In this document: one piece after another, positions 24,301 through 33,075 of the stretch
Layout of the letters: every line of letters begins with the position of its first letter
How positions within the stretch are numbered: position 1 is the first letter of the stretch
Assembly (NCBI RefSeq): GCF_014650995.1
Contig: NZ_BMWA01000025.1
Location: 79,667 to 143,666, forward strand
Direction of reading: 5' to 3'
Source: Streptomyces viridiviolaceus
GTDB taxonomy: Bacteria; Actinomycetota; Actinomycetes; Streptomycetales; Streptomycetaceae
DNA length: 64,000 bases
Position numbers and translations under genes: made by a program
Notes under the pieces: generated by a model
Databases searched by the model: none
What the model saw: the letters and a program-made list of their open reading frames with translations, nothing else
Told to the model about the DNA's origin: nothing

Positions 24301-26280
24301 GTGTCAGACGTCCGTGTGATCATCCAACGCGATTCCGAGCGGGAAGAACGCGTGGTGACGACGGGCACTACGGCCGCCGAGCTCTTCGCCGGCGAGCGCT
24401 CGATCGTCGCCGCGCGCGTGGCCGGCGAGCTCAAGGACCTCGCCTACGAGGTCAAGGACGGCGAGACCGTCGAGGGCGTCGAGATCTCCTCCGAGGACGG
24501 CCTGAACATCCTGCGCCACTCCACCGCGCACGTCATGGCGCAGGCCGTGCAGGAGCTGTTCCCCGAGGCCAAGCTGGGCATCGGCCCGCCCATCAAGGAC
24601 GGCTTCTACTACGACTTCGACGTCGAGAAGCCCTTCCACCCCGATGACCTCAAGGCCATCGAGAAGAAGATGCAGGAGATCCAGAAGCGCGGCCAGCGCT
24701 TCTCCCGCCGCGTCGTCACCGACGAGGCCGCCCGCGACGAGCTGGCCGACGAGCCGTACAAGCTGGAGCTGATCGGCCTCAAGGGCGCCGCCGGGCAGGC
24801 CGCCGACGGCGCCGACGCCGAGGTCGGTGCCGGCGAGCTGACGATCTACGACAACCTCGACGCCAAGACCGGCGAGCTGTGCTGGAAGGACCTCTGCCGC
24901 GGTCCCCACCTGCCGACCACCCGTGTCATCCCCGCCTTCAAGCTGATGCGCTCGGCCGCCGCCTACTGGCGCGGCAGCGAGAAGAACCCGCAGCTCCAGC
25001 GCATCTACGGCACCGCCTGGCCGTCCAAGGACGAGCTGAAGGCGCACCTGGACTTCCTGGCCGAGGCCGAGAAGCGCGACCACCGCAAGCTCGGCGCCGA
25101 GCTGGACCTGTTCTCCTTCCCCGACGAGCTGGGCCCCGGCCTCGCGGTGTTCCACCCCAAGGGCGGGGTGATCCGCAAGGTGATGGAGGACTACTCGCGC
25201 CGCCGGCACGAGGTCTCCGGCTACGAGTTCGTGAACACCCCGCACATCTCGAAGGAGCACCTCTTCGAGATCTCCGGGCACCTGCCGCACTACGCGGAGG
25301 GCATGTTCCCGCCCATCCAGTTCGACGAGCAGAACTACCGCCTCAAGGCGATGAACTGCCCGATGCACAACCTGATCTTCAAGTCGCGGGGCCGCTCCTA
25401 CCGTGAGCTGCCGCTGCGCCTGTTCGAGTTCGGGACGGTGTACCGGTACGAGAAGTCGGGCGTGGTGCACGGGCTGACCCGCTCGCGCGGCTTCACCCAG
25501 GACGACTCGCACATCTACTGCACCAAGGAGCAGATGCCCGAGGAGCTGGACACGCTCCTGACCTTCGTGCTCGACCTGCTGCGCGACTACGGCCTGACCG
25601 AGTTCGAGCTGGAGCTGTCCACCCGCGACGACTCCGACAAGTTCATCGGCTCGGACGAGGACTGGGAGGAGGCCACGGAGGCGCTCCGCCTGGCCGCCGA
25701 GAAGCAGAACCTGCCGCTGGTCCCGGACCCGGGCGGTGCCGCCTACTACGGCCCGAAGATCTCCGTCCAGGCCAAGGACGCCATCGGCCGGTCCTGGCAG
25801 ATGTCGACCATCCAGGTCGACTTCAACCAGCCCAAGCGGTTCGGGCTGGAGTACACGGCGGCGGACGGCTCGCACCAGCAGCCGGTCATGATCCACCGGG
25901 CGCTGTTCGGCTCCATCGAGCGCTTCTTCGGTGTGCTCCTGGAGCACTACGCGGGCGCCTTCCCGGCATGGCTGGCGCCCGTCCAGGCGCTCGGCATCCC
26001 GATCGGCGACACGCACGTGCCGTACCTGCGGGAGTTCGCCGAGAAGGCCAGGGCGGCCGGTCTGCGCGTGGAGGTGGACGCCTCCTCCGACCGGATGCAG
26101 AAGAAGATCCGCAACGCCCAGAAGCAGAAGGTGCCCTTCATGGTCATCGCGGGCGACGAGGACATGGCGAACGGCGCCGTCTCCTTCCGTTACCGCGACG
26201 GCTCGCAGGAGAACGGCATCCCCGTCGACGAGGCCATCGCGAAGATCGCGAAGGTCGTCGAGGAGCGGGCGCAGGTCTGA
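24301..26280 (+). CDS. thrS: Threonyl-tRNA synthetase
   Basis: 659 residues, normal length. N-terminal TGS domain (about 1-65), editing domain with HSTAHVMAQAVQELFP (His pair) and the class II core: motif 2 MNCPMHNLIFKSRGRSYREL and YRYEKSGVVHGLTRSRGFTQ; motif 3 HRALFGSIERFFGVLLEHYA. A C-terminal anticodon-binding domain ends the protein. It charges tRNA-Thr. GTG 24301 has AGGAGAGACC upstream and starts the TGS domain. An in-frame ATG at 24250 would add 17 residues, but TACGAT (24237-24242) just before it fits a promoter -10, placing the RNA start there and giving a roughly 50-nt leader. No T-box was found. Confidence 0.95.
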   Translation: MSDVRVIIQRDSEREERVVTTGTTAAELFAGERSIVAARVAGELKDLAYEVKDGETVEGVEISSEDGLNILRHSTAHVMAQAVQELFPEAKLGIGPPIKDGFYYDFDVEKPFHPDDLKAIEKKMQEIQKRGQRFSRRVVTDEAARDELADEPYKLELIGLKGAAGQAADGADAEVGAGELTIYDNLDAKTGELCWKDLCRGPHLPTTRVIPAFKLMRSAAAYWRGSEKNPQLQRIYGTAWPSKDELKAHLDFLAEAEKRDHRKLGAELDLFSFPDELGPGLAVFHPKGGVIRKVMEDYSRRRHEVSGYEFVNTPHISKEHLFEISGHLPHYAEGMFPPIQFDEQNYRLKAMNCPMHNLIFKSRGRSYRELPLRLFEFGTVYRYEKSGVVHGLTRSRGFTQDDSHIYCTKEQMPEELDTLLTFVLDLLRDYGLTEFELELSTRDDSDKFIGSDEDWEEATEALRLAAEKQNLPLVPDPGGAAYYGPKISVQAKDAIGRSWQMSTIQVDFNQPKRFGLEYTAADGSHQQPVMIHRALFGSIERFFGVLLEHYAGAFPAWLAPVQALGIPIGDTHVPYLREFAEKARAAGLRVEVDASSDRMQKKIRNAQKQKVPFMVIAGDEDMANGAVSFRYRDGSQENGIPVDEAIAKIAKVVEERAQV

Positions 26281-26292
26281 CCGACCGGCGCG

Positions 26293-26319
26293 AAGGCCCC
26301 CGGGAGATCCGGGGGCCTT
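26293..26319 (+). terminator. Terminator hairpin after thrS
   Basis: AAGGCCCCCGG (26293-26303) pairs with CCGGGGGCCTT (26309-26319), an 11-bp stem with a GAGAT loop and a short T run. Confidence 0.8.
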
Positions 26320-26355
26320 TCCCTGTCCCCAGGCACGACGCCATATGCTGCACGC

Positions 26356-26904
26356 ATGACGAGTGAGCCGGAGCAGCAGTTGGGAGTGGGGACGCAGGAC
26401 GCGTTCCAGCGCCTGTGGACGCCCCACCGGATGGCCTACATCCAGGGCGAGAACAAGCCGAGCGGCCCCGGGGCCGACGACGGGTGCCCCTTCTGCTCGA
26501 TCCCGGCCAAGTCCGACGAGGACGGGCTGATCGTCCGGCGCGGCGAGCAGGTGTACGCGGTGCTCAACCTGTACCCGTACAACGGCGGCCACCTCATGAC
26601 CGTGCCGTACCGCCACGTCGCGGACTACACCGACCTGACCGATGCGGAGACCGCCGAGCTCGCGGAGCTGACCAAGCAGGCGATGACGGCCCTGCGCACG
26701 GCCTCCGGCGCCCACGGCTTCAACATCGGCATGAACCAGGGCACGGTGGCCGGCGCGGGCATCGCCGCCCACCTCCACCAGCACATCGTGCCCCGCTGGG
26801 GCGGCGACACGAACTTCATGCCGGTCGTCGGCCACACGAAGGTGCTGCCGCAGCTGCTGGGCGACACCCGCAAGATGCTGGCGGAGGCCTGGCCGGCGGC
26901 CTGA
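26356..26904 (+). CDS. HIT-family nucleotide hydrolase/phosphorylase
   Basis: 182 residues with the histidine triad H139-x-H141-x-H143 (AAHLHQHIVPRWGG), plus CPFCSIPA near residue 44 and the LNLYPYNGGHLMTVPYRHVA substrate loop. Members act on nucleotide phosphoesters; the mycobacterial protein in the same position next to thrS (Rv2613c) is known as an Ap4A phosphorylase, so diadenosine tetraphosphate is a good guess. The W-T-P-H-R-M-A-Y-I start is typical of that group. TATGCT lies six bases before the ATG with no RBS, suggesting a leaderless mRNA. Downstream, in mycobacteria, comes the PI synthase gene; here two minus-strand genes intervene. Confidence 0.88.
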   Translation: MTSEPEQQLGVGTQDAFQRLWTPHRMAYIQGENKPSGPGADDGCPFCSIPAKSDEDGLIVRRGEQVYAVLNLYPYNGGHLMTVPYRHVADYTDLTDAETAELAELTKQAMTALRTASGAHGFNIGMNQGTVAGAGIAAHLHQHIVPRWGGDTNFMPVVGHTKVLPQLLGDTRKMLAEAWPAA

Positions 26905-26930
26905 CCTCCTGCCGGAAGGCCGGCATCATC

Positions 26931-27004
26931 AGCCCGTCCGGCGATTGAGGACGAGGCCGTTCGGACCGAGGCGGGGTCTGGGCGCAGCCCCCGGCGGCGG
27001 TCAC
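26931..27004. repeat. Dispersed intergenic repeat, copy 1
   Basis: Starts AGCCCGTCCGGCGATTGAGG, continues ACGAGGCCGTTCGG and ends with a GGGG...GCCCCC inverted segment. It shares about 75 aligned bases with 34244-34320. It lies between the convergent HIT and membrane-protein genes and may help end transcription. Confidence 0.75.
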
Positions 27005-27044
27005 ACCGACCGACCCGCACTCATTCAGCGCGACCGCCAGGGGC

Positions 27045-28706
27045 CTACGCGTCGTAGACGTCGGCCTTCCGCGGCGACGGGTCCTGCACCGCCGTGCTGA
27101 GGAACGCCGACCGCGTCCCGAACTTCTCGGTGTCCGCGCCGTTCTCCTCCAGCACCCGGATCGCCGCGGCGTGCACCACCCGCAGCACCGGCGTCGCCGC
27201 GCGCAGCGCGTCGTCGGCCATGAAGCGGTGCCGCCAGGGCTGGTCGGCCCACGCGTGCCGCAGGCCGAACGGCTCGGGCAGCCCTATCGTGCCGCCGAGC
27301 CAGTTCAGCAGCGGCGGATACCAGGTGAGCGGGGCGCGGACGGCGAGCCGTACCACCTCGTTCGTGGTGACCAGCGGGAGCATCACCTTGCGCGTCTCCC
27401 ACGGCTTGAACGACTTGGCGACCTCCTTCGAGGGGGCCTCCGGTTTGGTCGTGAAGAGGGGGTTCACCGGGCCCAGGGCGTGGCCGGTGACCTCGATGCG
27501 CAGGGTCGCGTGCAGCACCGTCACCGTGATCAGCATCGTGATGACCAGCTGCCCGTCCCACAGGGTCCACTGGACGCCCAGGTAGTGCCGGTCACCGGCG
27601 CCGAACTGCTGCTTGTTGCAGATGTCCTGTATCGCGTGCGACTTGACCTGGTAGGCCTCGACGTCCGTGCCCTCCGGGCGCGACACCGCCTTGGCGTTCT
27701 CCCCGATCGGCGTCACGACCCAGTGCCGTATGGACGGCTTGGGGAAGCCGCCGGTGTTCAGCGGTCCGCGCTCCAGCATCCGCAGCTGGTCGTGGATGGA
27801 CCGTACGACGTCCCAGCTGCGGAAGGGGTGGATCTCCCGCGAGGGGTCGGCGGGCACCAGTTCCTCGGCGAGCTGCCAGCTGCCCCAGCGCGTGCCCATG
27901 CCGAGGATGCCCTTGGGGCCGGCGTAGAAGACGGAGTTCGACTGCTGCTCGGCGCCGAGCCTGGCCAGGGACTGGCGCAGCTGCTCGGCCGCGGTCTCTC
28001 CCGGATTGCTGGGGACCGCCTCGGGGACCTTGGCGCCGACGCTGCTGCCCGACAGGAGGCTGTCCCAGCGCTCCCGCAGGTCCCTGGCGGTGCGCTCGCA
28101 GATCCGCCGGGCCAGGAACCAGCCGACGACGGGCATCAGGACGGCGGCGCGCGCGTACCAGGCCCAGAAACCGGTGAAGGGCATCTTGACGAGGAACAGC
28201 ACGGCCAGCGCGCCGACCGCGACGAGTACGGCGGTGGCGAGCGCGCCGGCCTGCTTGTTGTCCGCCTTGGAGACGGTGCTGCGGATCTGGAAGGCGAGCA
28301 GCCAGACCAGCAGGCCGGGCAGGAACAGCAGACCGCACACCACCATGACGGCGGTCAGCCGGCCGTCGCGCTCCTTGCGGATGCGGTTGGCGGCCAGACA
28401 GTGCTCGACGACCACCTGCGGCTCGGTGCCGAAGGACTGGATGAGGGGCTTGCGGTCGCTGCCCAGCATGCGGTCCACCACCGCGCGGGAGAACGCCTCG
28501 CCCAGGTTGGGCCGGAAGATCGTCGCCCAGCTGCGGCCCGCCTTGACCTCGGACTGGTGCCACTCGTTGTCGGCCTTCTTGATCTCCTCCATCGGGTTGT
28601 CCCGGTACGCCGCCGAGGCCAGGGCGAAGGTCGCCGTCTGGCCCTCGTCGCCCGTACGCGGCACCTGTGGACCGAAGAAGTCCGCGTAACCGCCGTCAAC
28701 GGTCAT
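27045..28706 (-). CDS. Large conserved membrane protein, function unknown (553 aa)
   Basis: 553 residues. Hydrophobic segments: about 110-135 (LTAVMVVCGLLFLPGLLVWLL), 155-175 (ATAVLVAVGALAVLFLV), 180-200 (FWAWYARAAVLMPVVGWFLA) and one near 385-405 (GQLVITMLITVTVLHATL). The rest is soluble, with a FRPNLGEAFSRAVVDRMLGS segment early and no catalytic motif I recognise. ATG 28706 is preceded by GGGGGCGGGA. An actinobacterial protein; whether it acts in envelope lipid work like its neighbours is unknown. Confidence 0.75.
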   Translation of the reverse strand: MTVDGGYADFFGPQVPRTGDEGQTATFALASAAYRDNPMEEIKKADNEWHQSEVKAGRSWATIFRPNLGEAFSRAVVDRMLGSDRKPLIQSFGTEPQVVVEHCLAANRIRKERDGRLTAVMVVCGLLFLPGLLVWLLAFQIRSTVSKADNKQAGALATAVLVAVGALAVLFLVKMPFTGFWAWYARAAVLMPVVGWFLARRICERTARDLRERWDSLLSGSSVGAKVPEAVPSNPGETAAEQLRQSLARLGAEQQSNSVFYAGPKGILGMGTRWGSWQLAEELVPADPSREIHPFRSWDVVRSIHDQLRMLERGPLNTGGFPKPSIRHWVVTPIGENAKAVSRPEGTDVEAYQVKSHAIQDICNKQQFGAGDRHYLGVQWTLWDGQLVITMLITVTVLHATLRIEVTGHALGPVNPLFTTKPEAPSKEVAKSFKPWETRKVMLPLVTTNEVVRLAVRAPLTWYPPLLNWLGGTIGLPEPFGLRHAWADQPWRHRFMADDALRAATPVLRVVHAAAIRVLEENGADTEKFGTRSAFLSTAVQDPSPRKADVYDA

Positions 28707-28970
28707 TCCCGCCCCCGATCGCCACCACTGTCGCTTGCGGCCTTCCCGACTTCCCTGTCCCGCACACCTGTTGATCAGGTCATCAGCGTATCCGCAGCCA
28801 CGGACACGCGTCGCCGGACGCCCGAAAGTGCCCTCCCGCGCGCGGGGCGGCGCCGCGACGCGACGGCGCGCGCCGCGACGCAACGGCGCCCGGTCGCGGC
28901 GGAGTCGGGCGGCCGGCGCGGGCAACACCCATGCCGGCCGGGCGAGTTGGGCGTGTGGCCCGTAATCCGG
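28707..28970. other. Spacer between the membrane-protein gene and the EF-G-like terminator
   Basis: About 260 bp with no supportable ORF. It is rich in short GCG-ACG direct repeats (28855-28885). It should contain the minus-strand promoter of the membrane-protein gene, but no convincing boxes stand out. Confidence 0.45.
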
Positions 28971-29009
28971 CGGGGCGCCGGCGCGGACGGACTCCGCGCC
29001 GGCGCCCCG
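28971..29009 (-). terminator. Strong terminator hairpin of the EF-G-like gene
   Basis: A perfect 16-bp stem: CGGGGCGCCGGCGCGG (28971-28986) with CCGCGCCGGCGCCCCG (28994-29009), 7-base loop, immediately after the stop of the minus-strand gene. Confidence 0.85.
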
Positions 29010-29016
29010 ACGAGCC

Positions 29017-31215
29017 CTACGACGCGGCCCGCGCCTCCTCGCGCAGCCGCTCCGCGATCTGCGGCGGCATCGGTTCGTGCCGCGCGTACCGGCGGTTGAA
29101 GCGCGCCGTGCCGTGCGAGAGGGAGCGCAGGTCCACCGAGTACCGGCCGATCTCGATCTCCGGGACCTCCGCCCGTACGAGGGTGCGCCCGCCGGGGGTC
29201 TGCTCGGTACCGAGCACCCGGCCGCGGCGGCCCGACAGGTCGCTCATCACCGCGCCCACGTAGTCGTCGCCGACCAGCACGCTCACCTCGGCCACCGGCT
29301 CCAGGAGGTGGATCTTCGCGTCGGCCGCCGCCTCCCGCAGAGCCAGCGCGCCGGCCGTCTGGAAGGCGGCGTCGGAGGAGTCCACCGAGTGCGCCTTGCC
29401 GTCCAGCAGCGTGACCCGGACGTCGATCAGGGGATGGCCCGCGGCCACGCCCTTGGCGGCCTGTGCCCGGACGCCCTTCTCGACCGAGGGGATGAACTGC
29501 CGCGGCACGGCGCCGCCGACCACCTTGTCCACGAACTCGATGCCCGAGCCGCCGGGCAGCGGCTCCACCTCGATCTCGCAGATGGCGTACTGCCCGTGTC
29601 CGCCGGACTGCTTGACGTGCCGGCCCCGTCCGGCGGCCTTGTTCCCGAAGGTCTCGCGCAGCGACACCTTGTGCGGAACGACGTCGACCTGGACGCCGTA
29701 CCGGCTGCGCAGCCGCTCCAGGGCCACGTCCGCGTGGGCCTCGCCCAGGCACCACAGGACCACCTGGTGGGTGTCCTGGTTCTGCTCCAGCTTCATCGTC
29801 GGGTCCTCGGCGACCAGCCGGGCCAGGCCCTGGGAGAGCTTGTCCTCGTCCGGTTTGCTGTGCGCCTGGATGGCCAGCGGCAGCAGCGGGTCGGGCATCT
29901 CCCACGGTGCCATCAGCAGCGGGTCGTCCTTGGCGGAGAGGGTGTCGCCGGTCTCCGCACGGCTCAGCTTCGCCACGCACGCCAGGTCGCCCGCGATGAC
30001 GTGGCTGACCGGGCGCTGCTGTTTGCCGAACGGTGTGGACAGGGCGCCGATCCGTTCGTCGACGTCGTGGTCCTCGTGGCCGCGGTCGGCCAGCCCGTGC
30101 CCGGAGACGTGCACCGTCTGGTCGGCGCGCAGGGTGCCGGAGAAGACGCGGATCAGCGAGATCCGGCCGACGTACGGGTCGGAGGAGGTCTTCACGACCT
30201 CCGCGACCAGCGACTCGCCGGGATCGCACATCCTCAGCTCGCGCGGCCTGCCGTCGGGCGTGGTCACCTGGGGCGCCTCACGCTCCAGCGGTGTCGGGAA
30301 GCCGCGGGTGACCAGCTCCAGCAGTTCGACCGTGCCCAGCCCCTGCCGGGCGCCCTCGGCCGCGGGAGCGGCGGCCAGGACGGGGAAGAACGCCCCGCGC
30401 ACGACGGCCCGTTCCAGATCCTGGATCAGCGTCTTGACGTCGACCTGCTCGCCGCCGAGGTAGCGGTCCATGAGGGTCTCGTCCTCGCTCTCCGAGATGA
30501 TCCCCTCGATCAGCCGGTTGCGGGCCTCCTCGATCAGGGGCAGCTGGTCCTCGCCCGGCTCGGACTCCTTGCGCTCGCCGGAGGAGTAGTCGAACAGCTT
30601 CTGCGACAGCAGCCCGATGAGACCCGTCACGGGCGCGTGTCCGTCGGGTGCCTGCGGGCCGTGCAGCGGCAGGTACAGCGGGAGCACGGCGTCGGGGTCG
30701 TCCCCGCCGAAGGCCTCCGCGCAGATCCGGGTCATCTCCTCGAAGTCGGCGCGGGCCGCTTCCAGGTGTGTGACGACGATGGCGCGTGGCATGCCCACGG
30801 CCGCGCACTCCTCCCACACCATGCGGGTCGAGCCGTCCACCCCGTCGGAGGCGGAGACGACGAAGAGGGCCGCGTCCGCCGCCCGCAGACCGGCCCTGAG
30901 CTCACCGACGAAGTCGGCGTATCCGGGGGTGTCCAGGAGGTTGATCTTGATGCCGTCCCATTCGACGGGCACCAGGGAGAGCTGCACGGAGCGTTGCTGC
31001 CGGTGCTCTATCTCGTCGTAGTCGGAGACGCAGCCGCCGTCCTCCACACGGCCGGCCCGGTTCAGTGCCCCCGCCGTCAGGGCGAGAGCCTCCACCAGAG
31101 TCGTCTTGCCCGATCCGGAGTGGCCGACCAGCACCACATTCCGTACGGACGCGGGATGGTCGGCCGCCTGTGCCCTGCCGGCGGCTCCGGGGTGGGTGTG
31201 TGCCTTGTCGCCCAT
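29017..31215 (-). CDS. EF-G-like translational-type GTPase (FusA2-like)
   Basis: 732 residues, with all five EF-G-like domains. The P-loop is GHSGSGKTTL (31-40) and G3 is DTPGYADFVGEL (95-106). The G4 motif, NKxD in true EF-G, is THLE (149-152) here, and switch I is RQQRSVQLSLVP instead of RGITI. Domain IV is present (GHGQYAICEIEVEPLPGGSG), and the C-terminus has RGRVLGTEQTPGGRTLVRAE. It belongs to the second EF-G-like group of actinobacteria, distinct from translation's EF-G; its function is not settled. ATG has GGGAGG upstream. Divergent from the PI synthase gene. Confidence 0.88.
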   Translation of the reverse strand: MGDKAHTHPGAAGRAQAADHPASVRNVVLVGHSGSGKTTLVEALALTAGALNRAGRVEDGGCVSDYDEIEHRQQRSVQLSLVPVEWDGIKINLLDTPGYADFVGELRAGLRAADAALFVVSASDGVDGSTRMVWEECAAVGMPRAIVVTHLEAARADFEEMTRICAEAFGGDDPDAVLPLYLPLHGPQAPDGHAPVTGLIGLLSQKLFDYSSGERKESEPGEDQLPLIEEARNRLIEGIISESEDETLMDRYLGGEQVDVKTLIQDLERAVVRGAFFPVLAAAPAAEGARQGLGTVELLELVTRGFPTPLEREAPQVTTPDGRPRELRMCDPGESLVAEVVKTSSDPYVGRISLIRVFSGTLRADQTVHVSGHGLADRGHEDHDVDERIGALSTPFGKQQRPVSHVIAGDLACVAKLSRAETGDTLSAKDDPLLMAPWEMPDPLLPLAIQAHSKPDEDKLSQGLARLVAEDPTMKLEQNQDTHQVVLWCLGEAHADVALERLRSRYGVQVDVVPHKVSLRETFGNKAAGRGRHVKQSGGHGQYAICEIEVEPLPGGSGIEFVDKVVGGAVPRQFIPSVEKGVRAQAAKGVAAGHPLIDVRVTLLDGKAHSVDSSDAAFQTAGALALREAAADAKIHLLEPVAEVSVLVGDDYVGAVMSDLSGRRGRVLGTEQTPGGRTLVRAEVPEIEIGRYSVDLRSLSHGTARFNRRYARHEPMPPQIAERLREEARAAS

Positions 31216-31477
31216 GTCCTTGCCTCCCGTGGACGGTGAGGTCACTGTGGGCGCGGACACGCGGGACCGCGTGCACTGGCGGCTCCGGCGACGCCCGCGG
31301 TCCTTCGAGCTTTCCACTCCCGTCACGCTGCGTCCATACGAACGACCCGATCTCGCCGCCCGCCGGCACCGGGCCGGGGCTCCGGGTCCCGGCCGTCACC
31401 CACCCGCGCGCGTGGCTACGATGGGCCAGCCGGTGGCCAGCAGGGGCCACGCGGCCACACCGACCGTCGGGAAGGCC

Positions 31478-32149
31478 ATGCTGAACAAGTACGCGCGTGC
31501 ATTTTTCACGCGTGTCCTCACACCGTTCGCCGCGTTTCTCATCCGCCGGGGCGTGAGCCCGGACACGGTCACGCTCATCGGCACCGCCGGTGTGGTCGCG
31601 GGGGCGCTGGTCTTCTACCCCATGGGCGAGTTCTTCTGGGGCACGGTCGTGATCACGCTGTTCGTGTTCTCCGACCTCGTCGACGGCAACATGGCCCGCC
31701 AGCTCGGCCGCTCCAGCCGCTGGGGCGCCTTCCTGGACTCCACGCTCGACCGGGTGGCCGACGGCGCCGTCTTCGGCGGTTTCGCCCTGTGGTACGCGGG
31801 GGGCGGGAACGACAACGTCCTGTGCGCCGTTTCGATCTTCTGCCTGGCCAGCGGCCAGGTGGTGTCGTACACCAAGGCGCGCGGCGAGTCGATCGGCCTG
31901 CCGGTCGCCGTCAACGGGCTGGTCGAGCGGGCCGAGCGCCTGGTCGTCTCCCTGGTGGCGGCCGGATTCGCCGGGCTGCACAAGTTCGGCGTGCCCGGCA
32001 TCCAGTACCTCCTGCCGATCGCCCTGTGGATCGTCGCCGTCGGCAGCCTCGTCACGCTGATCCAGCGCGTCGTCACCGTCCGCCGGGAGTCCGCCGAGGC
32101 GGAGGCGGCGGCCGGGCAGGAGACCCGGGGGAGCGAGGCGGCCAAGTGA
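31478..32149 (+). CDS. pgsA: Phosphatidylinositol phosphate synthase (CDP-alcohol phosphatidyltransferase)
   Basis: 223 residues, about six membrane helices, with the complete CDP-alcohol motif D66-x2-D69-G-x2-A-R-x8-G83-x3-D87-x3-D91 (DLVDGNMARQLGRSS, WGAFLDSTLD). In actinobacteria this enzyme joins CDP-diacylglycerol and inositol 1-phosphate to make PI phosphate, the base of PI and mannosides. The gene matches mycobacterial Rv2612c in order and neighbours. ATG 31478 has GGAAGG close by; CTACGAT near 31416 is a likely -10. Overlap (GTGA) with the acyltransferase marks the start of a three-gene operon. Confidence 0.92.
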   Translation: MLNKYARAFFTRVLTPFAAFLIRRGVSPDTVTLIGTAGVVAGALVFYPMGEFFWGTVVITLFVFSDLVDGNMARQLGRSSRWGAFLDSTLDRVADGAVFGGFALWYAGGGNDNVLCAVSIFCLASGQVVSYTKARGESIGLPVAVNGLVERAERLVVSLVAAGFAGLHKFGVPGIQYLLPIALWIVAVGSLVTLIQRVVTVRRESAEAEAAAGQETRGSEAAK

Positions 32150-33075
32150 GCATCCAGGAGCGGCTGTCCGACGCGCTCTACGGTGCCGGCTGGAGCACTG
32201 TGAAGAGACTCCCCGAACCGGTCGCCGCACGGCTCGGCCGCACCGTCGCCGACCTCGCCTGGAAGCAGCGCGGCACGGGCGTCAGGCGGCTGGAGAGCAA
32301 CTACGCACGCGTGCTGCCGGACGCGAGCCCGCAGCAGCTCGCCGCGCTCTCGCGCGCGGGCATGCGGTCGTACCTGCGCTACTGGATGGAATCCTTCCGG
32401 CTGCCCGCCTGGAGCAGCGAGCGCATCCGGACGGGCTTCGCCGCGAAGGACCTGCACTACCTGACCGAGGGCCTGGCCGCGGGCAAGGGCGTCGTCCTGG
32501 CCCTGCCCCACCTGGCCAACTGGGACCTGGCCGGCGCCTGGGTCACCACCGCGCTGGGAATCCCCTTCACGACGGTCGCCGAGCGGCTCAAGCCGGAGAC
32601 CCTCTACGACCGTTTCGTCGCCTACCGCGAGGGCCTCGGCATGGAGGTCCTGCCGCACAGCGGCGGCACGGCCTTCGGCACGCTGGCCCGGCGGCTGCGT
32701 GACGGCGGCCTGGTGTGCCTGGTCGCCGACCGGGACCTGTCCGCCTCCGGCGTGGAGGTCGAGTTCTTCGGGGAGACGGCCCGGATGCCCGCCGGCCCGG
32801 CCCTGCTGGCCCAGCAGACCGGCGCGCTGCTGCTGCCGGTCACCCTCTGGTACGACGACTCGCCCGTCATGCAGGGCCGTGTGCATCCGCCGGTCGAAGT
32901 ACCCCAGTCAGGTACGCGGCGCGAAAAGACGTCCGTCATGACACAGGCGCTGGCCGATGCCTTCGCCTCGGGTATCGCCGACCATCCGGAGGACTGGCAC
33001 ATGCTGCAACGCCTGTGGCTGAAGGACCTCGACCCGGCCAAGGCCCCGTCGCACCCCCGGCAGGACGCCTCGTGA
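32146..33075 (+). CDS. Lauroyl/myristoyl-type membrane acyltransferase (PIM acyltransferase-like)
   Basis: 309 residues with the HX4D motif H122-LANW-D127 in ALPHLANWDLAG, plus FTTVAERLKPETLYDRFVAY and VCLVADRDLSASGVEVEFFG, both typical of the LpxL/HtrB-type family. The mycobacterial gene in this position (Rv2611c, PatA) acylates the mannose of PIM. It is flanked by PI phosphate synthase and PimA, so PIM acylation is the best guess; no N-terminal export signal, so it works on the cytoplasmic membrane face. GTG overlaps the previous stop. Confidence 0.9.
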   Translation: MSIQERLSDALYGAGWSTVKRLPEPVAARLGRTVADLAWKQRGTGVRRLESNYARVLPDASPQQLAALSRAGMRSYLRYWMESFRLPAWSSERIRTGFAAKDLHYLTEGLAAGKGVVLALPHLANWDLAGAWVTTALGIPFTTVAERLKPETLYDRFVAYREGLGMEVLPHSGGTAFGTLARRLRDGGLVCLVADRDLSASGVEVEFFGETARMPAGPALLAQQTGALLLPVTLWYDDSPVMQGRVHPPVEVPQSGTRREKTSVMTQALADAFASGIADHPEDWHMLQRLWLKDLDPAKAPSHPRQDAS

